This document shows positions 24,477-32,733 of a DNA stretch of 64,000 nucleotides, piece after piece. The notes under the pieces are model-generated. The model was not told where the DNA came from and searched no databases. It worked only from the letters and a program-made list of their open reading frames with translations. Position numbers and translations under genes: made by a program. Position 1 is the stretch's first letter; each line of letters begins with the position of its first letter. Source of the DNA: JAHEKO01 sp965212505 (GTDB taxonomy: Bacteria > Acidobacteriota > Thermoanaerobaculia > Multivoradales > JAHEKO01); NCBI GenBank assembly GCA_965212505.1, contig OZ243123.1, positions 4,216,001 to 4,280,000 on the forward strand. The letters are read 5' to 3'.

Positions 24477-25793
24477 TCAGCCAGAATCGCCGGCGGCCTC
24501 GAGGACCTCGAGTCGCGCGCGAAGCTCCTCGAACTCGCGATTGCGCGCCCTTAACTCCTCGATCTCCCGCTCCTGGCGTTGGAGCTCGTTGAGCACCATC
24601 GCGTCGAGCAGGTGGTAGAGAACGGTTGACGGCTGACCGTCGTCGTCGTAGGCGACCAGGTCGGGAAAGACCTCGGCCACCTCTTCCGCGATCAGGCCGT
24701 AGCGGACGGGTTTCTCGCCGCCGTCGAACTCTTTGCGGTAGCGGAAGGCCACCGGGCGCAGCTCATGGAGCTTCGCAGACGTCGCGCCGATGTCACGGAT
24801 ATCCTCCTTGAAGCGGCGCGAGGAAGAAACAGTTCCGAGCTGGCCATTGCTGTCGATCAGGACGGCGATCGCGTCTGCCTGATCGGTCGTGATCCCTCGG
24901 ATGCCGTTGATGAAGGCGCGATTCAGCTCGAAGTCACCCGTGCCCGTGTTGACGCCGATGCGAAGCGTGTTGGACTCGTCTCCGCCGTAGCTCGCGATTG
25001 AGATGTTGCTCGACCCGGTGGTGTTGTAGATCCCCGCCCCGTAGCCGATACCGATGTTGTAGTTCCCCGTAGTGTTCTCCATCAACGCGTTGAAGCCGAT
25101 CGCGGTGTTGAGATAGCCGGACGTGTTGTACAAAAGCGCGCTGCTACCTACCGCGATATTGCTACCGCCGTCGTAGTTGTAGTACAGCGCCCCAGGCCCA
25201 ACCGCCACGTTGTAGCTACCGGATTGGTTGAAGTACAGCGAGTAGCTTCCTAGCGCGGCGTTTGCCGTTCCGGTGACGTTCGCGGTGAGCGCTTGGGCAC
25301 CGACGGCCGTGTTGCGCTCCGCGTTGTCGTTCAACGCCATCGCTCGGTAGCCGACGGCTGTGTTCGAGCCTCCGGTGGTATTGGCGGTCAGGGCGGCGTG
25401 GCCCAGCGCGGTGTTCAGCGTGCCGCTGAAGCCGGCAGGCGGTGTCGCACTCACGAGAGCGTTGAACCCGAGCGCAATGTTGCCGCCGGCGTAGCCGCCG
25501 TCCGTGTGCAAGAGCGGGTAGCCGTCTTTGAAAACGAACCCGCCGAGCTCGAGATCCGCATCCAACGACAGGGCGTAGGCGCCCGGTGGCACCACTGTGC
25601 GCGGTGCCGGACTCGAGGCGCGCGGTCCGCGCGCTCGTTCACCCATTCCCAACGTCGGGGCGGTCAGTCCACCAACTCGTTCTCGGACGCCCAAGCGCCG
25701 ACGGCGCTCGCCGTCGCGATCTTGAGCCCAGCTCGCTACCGCTAGCCCGAGGCAAATCCCTGAGGTGACCCAAATCCGCGTACTTCTCTTCAT
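24477..25793 (-). CDS. Exported surface protein with S74 (intramolecular chaperone autoprocessing) domain
   Basis: 438 aa with GGAGGGAC before the ATG and a signal peptide about 1-23. Residues about 100-270 are tandem 15-residue units of the type NTAVGYRALxxNxTGxxN, which fold as a trimeric YadA-head-like beta solenoid. Residues about 325-438 form the tail-fibre chaperone domain: SSRRFKEDIRDIG, ELRPVAFRYRKE, YGLIAEEVAEVFPDLVAYDDDG and a C-terminal coiled coil rich in Glu-Leu-Arg. In phages this domain trimerises the fibre and then cleaves itself off. Here the signal peptide and the absence of phage neighbours suggest a cell-surface fibre instead. Confidence 0.85.
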   Translation of the reverse strand: MKRSTRIWVTSGICLGLAVASWAQDRDGERRRRLGVRERVGGLTAPTLGMGERARGPRASSPAPRTVVPPGAYALSLDADLELGGFVFKDGYPLLHTDGGYAGGNIALGFNALVSATPPAGFSGTLNTALGHAALTANTTGGSNTAVGYRAMALNDNAERNTAVGAQALTANVTGTANAALGSYSLYFNQSGSYNVAVGPGALYYNYDGGSNIAVGSSALLYNTSGYLNTAIGFNALMENTTGNYNIGIGYGAGIYNTTGSSNISIASYGGDESNTLRIGVNTGTGDFELNRAFINGIRGITTDQADAIAVLIDSNGQLGTVSSSRRFKEDIRDIGATSAKLHELRPVAFRYRKEFDGGEKPVRYGLIAEEVAEVFPDLVAYDDDGQPSTVLYHLLDAMVLNELQRQEREIEELRARNREFEELRARLEVLEAAGDSG

Positions 25794-25872
25794 CGCTGTC
25801 CCTCCGCGCGCTGACCGGTGGCGGCGCCCTCGCCCCTCGGTTCTGGGTTGTAACGACAGGGTACAAGACGGG

Positions 25873-25885
25873 TAAACTCGGCGCG
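25873..25885 (+). promoter_or_regulatory. Candidate -10 element for a leaderless OsmC mRNA
   Basis: TAAACT at 25873-25878 ends seven bases before the ATG, and there is no Shine-Dalgarno. A TTGTAA hexamer at 25848-25853 is the best -35 but leaves a long 19-bp spacer, so the call is weak. Confidence 0.3.
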
Positions 25886-26353
25886 ATGACCGACCCGATC
25901 TACGTCAGCCGCTCGCGCATCACCAAAGTCGAGGGCCTGCATCGCAAAGGCCATCTGGAGGTGGGCGGCGCCGTCGATTTTGGGGTGCATGGGGCGATCA
26001 AGAGCCTCTACAAGCTCGACGGCGCACCCGACCTGCCGCTGCCGGTCGACTACTCGGTCGCCGCCGCCGCCGGCTGAATGCTCGGTACCCTCAACGGCGC
26101 ACTGGAGGTGCGCGGTGTGTCTCTCTCCGGCGACGACATCTCGGCCGAAGCCGAAGGCTTCAACGTACTCGAGAACCGGCTGCCGGTGCTGCGGCGAATC
26201 GAGATCCACTATCGGCTGCGCATTCCGGCGGGCACTCGCGAGTTGGTGGAGCGAGCCCTGGAGCGTCATCAGGAGAAGTGCCCAACAGCAGCAACGCTGA
26301 AAGCCGCTGTCGACGTCTCCTGGACCGCGGACATCGAAGAAATCGAAGCGTAA
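25886..26353 (+). CDS. OsmC/Ohr-family peroxidase, probable selenoprotein (Sec64 encoded by TGA)
   Basis: The frame runs 155 residues from ATG 25886 if the TGA at 26075-26077 is read as selenocysteine. Both halves belong to one OsmC domain: LPVDYSVAAAAG before the TGA and MLGTLNGALEVRG after it match the family segment in which the peroxidatic Cys sits at the start of the central helix. The resolving Cys is kept in HQEKCPTAATL near residue 136. OsmC proteins reduce organic hydroperoxides with thiols; Sec in place of the peroxidatic Cys should speed the reaction. A SECIS-like hairpin lies just downstream. Sec-containing OsmC-like proteins are known from marine metagenomes. The other reading is a nonsense mutation or sequencing error, with a second start at ATG 26078, but that would leave both pieces without a complete fold. 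Confidence 0.8.
26092..26117 (+). promoter_or_regulatory. Candidate bacterial SECIS element
   Basis: GCGCAC at 26097-26102 pairs perfectly with GTGCGC at 26108-26113, loop TGGAG. Outside a G-G mismatch (26096/26114), A94-C95 pairs with G115-T116. The loop begins 25 nt after the TGA, within the known 16-37 nt range, and has G at its second position, as required for bacterial SECIS binding by SelB. Confidence 0.65.
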
Positions 26354-26529
26354 CGCCACTCTGCCTTCGCGCGCTGCCAGCCTCGCGCGGCCACTCAACG
26401 CGGTACGGGACGGGGCCGTTGCTAGAATCTAACCGTCGCGAGCGTAATCTCGACTTCGTGCGCGCCACTCTCCTGTCGTCAGCACTCCCTGACCGCAATC
26501 GGTAGTTCAGCCCTGAATCGGAGGACGCC

Positions 26530-27867
26530 TTGGAAAGACCCGTACACCGCCTCGTCAACCTAGTAGATCGTTCGACGCTGGATCTCGCCGGCGCCTCTCT
26601 CGAAGAAGCCGAGGCGCTCCTGGTTCGCGCACCCGAAGAGCTCGATCAGCTCCGCGGCAGCTTCGCGCTCGCCGTGCGCGATGGTGAGAACGTACTCATG
26701 GCGAGGAGCCTCGATCGCCCGCTTCGGTACTTCCTGGCGAAGGAGGTCGAAGGGCCGATGCTCGTTGTCGCCGAGCGGATTGATCAGATTCAAAGCTTCT
26801 TGGAGTCCGAGAACTACGGACATCAGTTCCATCCCTCCTACACACGCATGGTTCCCGCGCACCACGTCACCACTCTTCGGCTGATCGGGTGTCCCGACCC
26901 GAACCCCACGCAGACTCGTTTCTTCGCCCCGGAGCGCGCGACGGGAACCTCCGATCTCGACGAGGTCGGTCAGGCCTACGTGGGAGCGCTCACCGCGGAG
27001 GTGCGCGAGTGGATCGAACGGCTAGATCCGCGTGCGCCGCTCGGCGTGCTGTTTTCGGGCGGCATCGACAGCGGCTCAGTACTGATCGCCGCGGAGCGAG
27101 CCCTGCGCGATCTCGGCCAGAGCCCGGCCCGACTCAAGGCGTTCACACTCTCTGTAGACGGCGGCGGCGCCGATCTCGAGCAGGCCCGCGAGTTCCTGAG
27201 CCGTACTGATCTCGAGATGCTCCACGAGACGATCGACGTCACCTCCGAAGAGCTCGACCCGTTCGAGGCGATCGAGGTCATCGAGGACTACAAGGCGCTC
27301 GACGTCGAGTGCGCGACGGTCGCCATCGCGGCGCTGCGCGCCATCCGTGAGCGCTACCCCGACTGGAAGTACCTGATCGACGGCGACGGCGGGGACGAGA
27401 ACCTCAAGGACTATCCGATCGAAGAGAACACCGAGCTCACCATCCGGAGCGTGGTTAACAACTCGATGCTGTATCAGGAGGGTTGGGGCGTCGACGCGGT
27501 CAAGCACTCGCTGACCTACAGCGGCGGCTACAGCCGCTCCTGCGTGCGAACGTTCGCGCCGCTCTCTCGCTACGGCTTCACCGGATTCAGCCCGTACACG
27601 CGCCCCGAGGTCATTCGGATCGCCGAGTCCGTTCCGTTCGACGAGCTCACCCAGGGCTCCCACGAGGCGCTCTACGCGCTCAAGGGCGAGATCGTGCGAA
27701 GGGGCATGCGAACCGTGCTCGACGTCGACTTCCCGGTGTTCGAGAAACGTCGTTTCCAGGCCGGTGCACTACCCGAAGACGGGTTCGAAGCGAGCTTCGG
27801 GCACACACCAGAGGCCTACCGAGCTCACTTCCTCCGGCTGCACCAGCCCGTCGACGCGGGCGCCTGA
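26530..27867 (+). CDS. Asparagine-synthetase-like ATP-dependent ligase without a glutaminase cysteine
   Basis: 445 aa from TTG 26530, with GGAGGACG upstream. Residues about 1-130 look like a degenerate N-terminal nucleophile glutaminase domain (LRGSFALAVRDGENVLMARSLDRPLRYF), but the required Cys2 is absent: the chain begins MERP. Residues about 150-420 are the synthetase domain with the PP-loop LFSGGIDSGS, Ser176 to Ser181, which binds ATP, and DGDGGDENLKDYP, matching the GDGGDE segment of AsnB and beta-lactam synthetases. It should adenylate a carboxylate and join it to an amine or ammonia supplied in free form. It is first of a three-gene cassette with a radical SAM enzyme and a flavoprotein. 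Substrate unknown. Confidence 0.85.
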   Translation: MERPVHRLVNLVDRSTLDLAGASLEEAEALLVRAPEELDQLRGSFALAVRDGENVLMARSLDRPLRYFLAKEVEGPMLVVAERIDQIQSFLESENYGHQFHPSYTRMVPAHHVTTLRLIGCPDPNPTQTRFFAPERATGTSDLDEVGQAYVGALTAEVREWIERLDPRAPLGVLFSGGIDSGSVLIAAERALRDLGQSPARLKAFTLSVDGGGADLEQAREFLSRTDLEMLHETIDVTSEELDPFEAIEVIEDYKALDVECATVAIAALRAIRERYPDWKYLIDGDGGDENLKDYPIEENTELTIRSVVNNSMLYQEGWGVDAVKHSLTYSGGYSRSCVRTFAPLSRYGFTGFSPYTRPEVIRIAESVPFDELTQGSHEALYALKGEIVRRGMRTVLDVDFPVFEKRRFQAGALPEDGFEASFGHTPEAYRAHFLRLHQPVDAGA

Positions 27868-27874
27868 GCTGCGC

Positions 27875-28822
27875 GTGGAAGCGCGACCGAACGATCGGAT
27901 CCGAGCGCTTCGCGGTCCGAAGGCCGAGATCGACCCGTTCGAACCGATCGACGTACTCGTCGAGCGCGAGCGGTCGGTCGCCGGAGAGGAGACCTCCATC
28001 ACCGTCTTCCTGGCGGGCAGTGAGTGTCCGTTCGTCTGCGTCTTCTGCGATCTCTGGCAACACACCTTGGACGACCCCACACCTCCCGGGGCCATCCCCC
28101 GACAGATCGCGCGAGCGCGAGAGATCGCCGGGGAGGAGTGGCCTGACGCAACGCTCAAGCTCTACAACGCGAGCAACTTCTTCGACGGCCGAGCGGTTCC
28201 GGCGGCGGATGACGACGAGATCGCCGAAGCGTGCCGCGGTGTCGAGCGGGTGGTGGTCGAATGCCACCCTACCCTCGTCGGCGAGCGCTGCTTCGAGTTC
28301 GCCGAGCGACTCGAGCCGAAGCTCGAGGTCGCCATGGGTCTCGAGACCGTCCACCTCGAAGCCCTGGCTCAGCTCAACAAACGAGTGACTCTCGACGACT
28401 TCGATCGAGCGGTCGAGAAATTGGCCGAACGTCACATCGCGAGCCGCGCCTTCGTCCTTGTGGGCACCCCGTTCGTGCCCCCGGCGGAGCAGGTCGACTG
28501 GACGGCTCGCTCGGTAGAACATGCCCTCGATCGGGGGATCGAGCGGATCTCTCTCATCCCCGTCCGCGGAGGCAATGGAGAGATGGAGCGACTCGCACAA
28601 GAGGAGGCGTTCTTCGACCCCACCCTGACTCTCGTAGAGGATGCCTTCGACGCCGCGATCGCTCTGAACCGCGGAGTCGTGCAGCTCGACACCTGGGACC
28701 TCGACCGGCTGACCGGCTGTCTTCGCTGCACGAGCCGACGCCTGGAGCGCCTCGCCCGACTCAACGCGACCGGCCAAACGGAAGCGCGGATAGGCTGCCC
28801 GATATGCGCGGGCCTTCGCTAG
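27875..28822 (+). CDS. Radical SAM enzyme
   Basis: 315 aa from GTG 27875, seven bases after the upstream stop; a longer start inside the upstream gene cannot be excluded. The cluster-binding motif CX3CX2C is Cys51, Cys55 and Cys58 in SECPFVCVFCDLW, and the sequence LEVAMGLETVHLEALAQLNKRVTLDDF follows the pattern of the Elp3/YhcC/TIGR01210-like branch. The C-terminus has two CxxC pairs (LRCTS and GCPICAG), a probable zinc ribbon or second cluster site. It likely does radical chemistry on the product of the ligase next door. The stop overlaps the next gene by 19 bp. Confidence 0.85.
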   Translation: MEARPNDRIRALRGPKAEIDPFEPIDVLVERERSVAGEETSITVFLAGSECPFVCVFCDLWQHTLDDPTPPGAIPRQIARAREIAGEEWPDATLKLYNASNFFDGRAVPAADDDEIAEACRGVERVVVECHPTLVGERCFEFAERLEPKLEVAMGLETVHLEALAQLNKRVTLDDFDRAVEKLAERHIASRAFVLVGTPFVPPAEQVDWTARSVEHALDRGIERISLIPVRGGNGEMERLAQEEAFFDPTLTLVEDAFDAAIALNRGVVQLDTWDLDRLTGCLRCTSRRLERLARLNATGQTEARIGCPICAGLR

Positions 28823-30357
28823 ACGCCGACCGTTTCGACGTCGCGATCGTCGGCTCCGGCTTCGCGGGCTCGATCCTCGCCCGCTGCCTCCACCGGCAGG
28901 GGAAGCGCGTCGTCCTGATCGAGCGCAACCGACACCCTCGCTTCACGCTGGGCGAGTCGTCGACGCCGCTCGCCGCGATCGCTCTAGAGCGACTCGCAAA
29001 CCGCTACGAGCTCTCCGACCTTCTGGACCTGGCGAGCTACGGCCGCTGGATGAACCATCAGCCCGAGATCCGACGAGGTCTCAAGCGGGGGTTCACCTTC
29101 TACGGTCACGGTGCGCACGAGAACTACGAGAACGACGCCTCCAACTCCGCGCGGCTTCTGGTCGCCGCGAGCCCCGACGACGAGATTGCCGATAGCCACT
29201 GGCTCCGTGCAGACGTCGACGCGGCACTCGTGCAGCGGGCCGTCAGCGAGGGTGTGACGTACCTGGAGGAGACCGCCGTCTCCGCAGTCGAAATGCGAGA
29301 CGACAGCGTGCGCCTCCGGCTGCGAACCCTGGAAGAGCACCGGCAGCTGACGGCGAGCTTCGTTGTCGACGCCACCGGAGGGCCAGGCCTTCCTGGACTC
29401 GACACCAAAGAGGTCGAGATTCCATTCTCGAGCCGACTTGTCGGCGGTCACTTCAGGAAGGTTCGCGAGTTGAGCGAGGTCACGCCCGAGGCGTCGTTTG
29501 GCGATGGCCCCTACCCAGACGCCTTCGCAGCGGTTCACCACTGGACAGACGTGGGCTGGATGTACGAGCTGCGCTTCGATCATGGTGTGACCAGTGCGGG
29601 TTTCGTCGTCGAACGCGAGCGCGCGGAGGCCGCTGGCCTTGGCAATCACCAGAGCCCCGAGTCGCTCTGGCGTGAGCTCCTGGTTCGGTATCCGGCGCTC
29701 GCCGAGCAGTTCGCCAACAGCGAGCTTCAGGGCCGCTGGCTCTTCTCGGCGCGTTTGCAGCGGCGGGCCGCGCGCGCTGTCGGTCCGCGCTGGGCTCGGC
29801 TGCCACACAGCTACGCGTTCTTCGACCCGCTCTTTTCGACCGGTATCGCCTGGAGCCTCGTCGGCGTCGAGCGGTTGGCGCAGACTCTCGGTAACGATGA
29901 GCGTGACGCCGAGAGCCTCCAGCGCTACCAGGACCTGCTCGCCCACGAAGCCGACCATGTGAGCCGGCTCATCGGAGGTGCGTATCGACGGTTCGGCGAC
30001 TTCGAGAGTTTCTGCCGCCACACCCAGCTCTACTTCGCGGCGGCGAGCTACTCAGAGGTCCGACAGCGCCTGCTCGAACCGCCCGAAGCTCTCGACAGTT
30101 GGGCCCAGAGCGGATTTCTCGGAGCGGATGACCCGCTCCTCTCTCGGCTCGTCGCCGAGGCAGAGTCGGGAGGAGACGTGACTCCCGAGGCGCTCGCGCC
30201 CCGCAACCTTGCGGGCCTCGCGCAGCCCACAAATCGCAATCTGTACGCCGTCGACCTCGAGCAGTTGGTGAGGTCCGCTGCGCTCATCGGCTTGTCGCCG
30301 GACCAAGTACGGGACCGCCTGCCTCTGCTCCGAGGGGGCGGTCTGTCGTCTCACTAA
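28804..30357 (+). CDS. FAD-dependent oxidoreductase (halogenase/geranylgeranyl reductase superfamily)
   Basis: 517 aa from ATG 28804. The Rossmann motif VAIVGSGFAGS at about residues 13-23 and VLIERNRHPRFTLGESSTPL match the fold of geranylgeranyl reductases and flavin-dependent halogenases. FVVDATGGPGLPG and DPLFSTGIAWSLVGVERLAQTL are the FAD-contact segments. The halogenase WxWxIP motif is not present; the corresponding place reads GWMYELRF, so it is more likely a dehydrogenase, reductase or hydroxylase. Third in the cassette. An extra C-terminal segment after residue 430 is not typical. Confidence 0.8.
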   Translation: MRGPSLDADRFDVAIVGSGFAGSILARCLHRQGKRVVLIERNRHPRFTLGESSTPLAAIALERLANRYELSDLLDLASYGRWMNHQPEIRRGLKRGFTFYGHGAHENYENDASNSARLLVAASPDDEIADSHWLRADVDAALVQRAVSEGVTYLEETAVSAVEMRDDSVRLRLRTLEEHRQLTASFVVDATGGPGLPGLDTKEVEIPFSSRLVGGHFRKVRELSEVTPEASFGDGPYPDAFAAVHHWTDVGWMYELRFDHGVTSAGFVVERERAEAAGLGNHQSPESLWRELLVRYPALAEQFANSELQGRWLFSARLQRRAARAVGPRWARLPHSYAFFDPLFSTGIAWSLVGVERLAQTLGNDERDAESLQRYQDLLAHEADHVSRLIGGAYRRFGDFESFCRHTQLYFAAASYSEVRQRLLEPPEALDSWAQSGFLGADDPLLSRLVAEAESGGDVTPEALAPRNLAGLAQPTNRNLYAVDLEQLVRSAALIGLSPDQVRDRLPLLRGGGLSSH

Positions 30358-30426
30358 GGAATCGGCAGCGGCACTCCGATCACGACGGAGGGCCCGCCCC
30401 GCACCTTATTTTCCAGGGGCTGCGCG

Positions 30427-31170
30427 TCAGTTCTCTGAGGGTACGCGGCGACGGTAGAGCAACTGCCACTTGAGAATGTCGTGGGTCCGACCACCGTCCG
30501 ACGACTGATACTCCTCGGCGATGAAGGTGTTGCGCGTGATGTTCGAGAAGACGTAGCGCATCGCCGGTACGAGCTCGACCCGCCGGCCCTCGCCCGCGAA
30601 CTCATGCTCATAGAGCGCGATGGCACCGTCCTCGAGCCCGCCGACGAAGAGCGACGAGGAGCTCCCGGTCATCCAGAGCATCTGCCAACGCCTGGCGTCC
30701 TTGTCGTAGCGGAGGTCGGTCTTGGCTCGAAAGGGGGGGCGCCCCTTGCTGGTGAACGGCCACTCCTGGAACGCCTGGAGGACTCGATTTGGGACGAACC
30801 ATTCGACAATTTCGAAGCCGACCGGCTGATCCACGGTGTAGAGGACATCCTGCTCGGGTATGACGGCGGGGAAGATCAGCTCCCACTCGCCGATCAGAAA
30901 GTCGAGTCGCCGCTCGGGCGGTAGAGAGGCCAGGTCCAGAAGTTCGGCCGGATCGACTTCCAAGAACTCCCTCGGGAAGTCGTCACAGTTGTCGCACTGC
31001 GAAACGTCGGGGGTGGCCGGCACCCCACGACGGCCCGGCGGCGGCTCTCCCGGCGCGCTCGAAGCCTCGCCGACCAACCCGACGCCCACCGCCAGCACGA
31101 AAGCGATCGCTAGCTCCGTTCGGCGAAGCAGAGCACTCTCTTTCCTCCGTCGTCTCGGAATCGTGTCCAC
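30427..31170 (-). CDS. Exported protein of unknown function
   Basis: About 247 aa from GTG 31170; the frame continues upstream but is low in start signals and unlike coding sequence there. A hydrophobic segment (LAIAFVLAVGVGLVGEASSA) near residue 20 is a signal peptide after a basic N-terminus. The mature part has CDNCDDFP (a CxxC), then LDFLIGEWELIFPAVIPEQ, which resembles the start of a DUF1579-type lipocalin-like domain ('FLxGxWxl'), and repeated beta strands. No known function. It lies downstream of the nucleoside transporter on the same strand, with a 106-bp gap. Confidence 0.65.
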   Translation of the reverse strand: MDTIPRRRRKESALLRRTELAIAFVLAVGVGLVGEASSAPGEPPPGRRGVPATPDVSQCDNCDDFPREFLEVDPAELLDLASLPPERRLDFLIGEWELIFPAVIPEQDVLYTVDQPVGFEIVEWFVPNRVLQAFQEWPFTSKGRPPFRAKTDLRYDKDARRWQMLWMTGSSSSLFVGGLEDGAIALYEHEFAGEGRRVELVPAMRYVFSNITRNTFIAEEYQSSDGGRTHDILKWQLLYRRRVPSEN

Positions 31171-31276
31171 AACCTCGACCGTAGCCTCGAGCGAGTCGAT
31201 GGCCACGTCAACTGCAGCGACTCGCGGCGGCTTGCAGCCGAGGGAGCGGCTACTGCTGGGGCATGCGACGAGGTGC

Positions 31277-32566
31277 CTAGAGCCCGAGAAGTCCCGACTG
31301 GCCGTGGTAGAAGACGCCCGCAAGGCAGCCGGTAAGAAGGGTCGCCAGAGTCGCGGCGGCGAGCGCCCGCACGGCGAGCTGCGCCAGTTCGTCGCGCCGC
31401 TCAGGAACCATGGCACCGAAACCACCGAGTGAGATGCCCATACCTCCCACGTGTGCGAAACCACAGAGGGCGTAGGAGAGAACGAGGAGCGTGCGGGGAG
31501 AGAGCTCCGCCGCCGCTCCGCCGAGCTCCTGGTAGCTAACGACCTCAGTGAGAATCACTCGCTGCCCAAGCAGCTTGCCGGCCACCGCGATGTCCGCCGC
31601 CTCGATGCCGAGGAGCCAGGCTACCGGTCGGAAAAACCAGCCCAGGCCGGCGGTCAGGCTCCAGCCCTCCTGCCCGACCAGGCCGCCCAGACCGCCCAAG
31701 GTGAGATCGAAGAGGCGCACGAGTCCAAGAATGGCGATCAGGATCACCGCGACGCCCGCTGCCACCCTGAGACCATCCCAGGCGCCCGCCGACAGCGCCC
31801 CCAGCGCGCTCGTGTGCCGTTCCGACGTCGCCATCTCCGGTACCTCGCTCGCCGTCTCCGGCGTCTCGGTCTCAGGAAGCATCAGCTTTGTCGCGAGCAT
31901 GGCGCAGGGGATCGAGAGCAACGACGCCGACAGCAGGTGTCCGGCAATCTGCGGGAACGCTTCGCGCAGAAAGATCACGTAGACCGCGAGCGTCGTCGAC
32001 GCGACCGTCGCCAAATTGGTCGTCAGCACCGCGAGCAGCTCGGAGCGGGTCATGCGACCGAGGTACGGGCGCACGGCGGCCGCCGTCTCGACACCGAAGA
32101 AGATGTGCAGCGACCCAGCCAGCGATTCAGCGCCTGAGAGGGCCAGCGTGCGGTGGAAGACCCGTCCGAAGAGGCGCACGATGGGCGCGATCCAACCCAG
32201 GTGGTGCAGCACGGCCATGATCGACGCAAAGAAGACCATCGCCGGAAGCACCTGCGCGGCGAGCACGAGACCAACCGACGACTCGCCGGCAGCACTGATC
32301 TGTCCGGGGCTCAACGCCAAGGGCCCGAGCAGGAACTCGGCTCCCGCCGCGCTACTGGTGAGCGCCGCCAGAATCACTTCGTTCAGTACCAACAGCAGGC
32401 CACGTGTCGCAGGCAGGAGAAAGACAACCGCAGCGAGCAAGAAGGTGAAGAGCGTCGACCCAGCGACCGTCCGCCACGCCACCGGGCGACGGCAACCGCC
32501 GATCAGCCACGCGAGCAGGCAGAAGACACACCAACCCAACAGCGAGACGAGATTGAGCTGCGACAT
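31277..32566 (-). CDS. Concentrative nucleoside transporter (CNT/NupC family)
   Basis: 429 aa with about 10 membrane helices. CNT signatures are visible: GAEFLLGPL, AGESSVGLVLAAQVLPAMVFFASIMAVLHHLGW, FFGVETAAAVRPYLGRMTRSELLAVLTTNLATVASTTLAVYV, and near the end LVLSYALCGFAHVGGMGISLGGFGAMVPERR. The family imports nucleosides with sodium or protons, and the segment containing GxExxxxxrPyl corresponds to the nucleoside-binding helix tip. Start at the first ATG with GAGG upstream. Cytoplasmic membrane. Confidence 0.9.
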   Translation of the reverse strand: MSQLNLVSLLGWCVFCLLAWLIGGCRRPVAWRTVAGSTLFTFLLAAVVFLLPATRGLLLVLNEVILAALTSSAAGAEFLLGPLALSPGQISAAGESSVGLVLAAQVLPAMVFFASIMAVLHHLGWIAPIVRLFGRVFHRTLALSGAESLAGSLHIFFGVETAAAVRPYLGRMTRSELLAVLTTNLATVASTTLAVYVIFLREAFPQIAGHLLSASLLSIPCAMLATKLMLPETETPETASEVPEMATSERHTSALGALSAGAWDGLRVAAGVAVILIAILGLVRLFDLTLGGLGGLVGQEGWSLTAGLGWFFRPVAWLLGIEAADIAVAGKLLGQRVILTEVVSYQELGGAAAELSPRTLLVLSYALCGFAHVGGMGISLGGFGAMVPERRDELAQLAVRALAAATLATLLTGCLAGVFYHGQSGLLGL

Positions 32567-32733
32567 CGGAGCCTCGGACTATGCCGGAAGGGCCGCGTTG
32601 CGGCAACTCCACGCCCCTGAGCGGCCGGACCAAAGATCGATCGGCATGCAACGTCCTGGCCGACTCTCGCGTCTAAGGATCGTCTAGCCCCACATCGAAA
32701 CTCTCCCCGGCCGGAAATCTCAGGAGACGGTTC

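Noticed and set aside
24477..25793. Prophage tail fibre
   Set aside because: The S74 domain alone suggested a phage, but a signal peptide is present and there are no capsid, terminase, integrase or lysis genes nearby.
26078..26353. Separate small gene starting at ATG 26078
   Set aside because: It lacks a Shine-Dalgarno and would be the second half of an OsmC domain without its first half; the continuous frame with TGA as Sec explains both halves better, though a nonsense mutation cannot be ruled out from sequence alone.
28804..30357. Flavin-dependent tryptophan halogenase
   Set aside because: The WxWxIP motif is missing; the corresponding position reads GWMYELRF, so only the wider flavoprotein superfamily is supported.
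30427..31464. A longer start for the exported protein gene, up to 31464
   Set aside because: The extra codons overlap the end of the nucleoside transporter gene and read as shadow sequence; the signal peptide fits a start near 31170.
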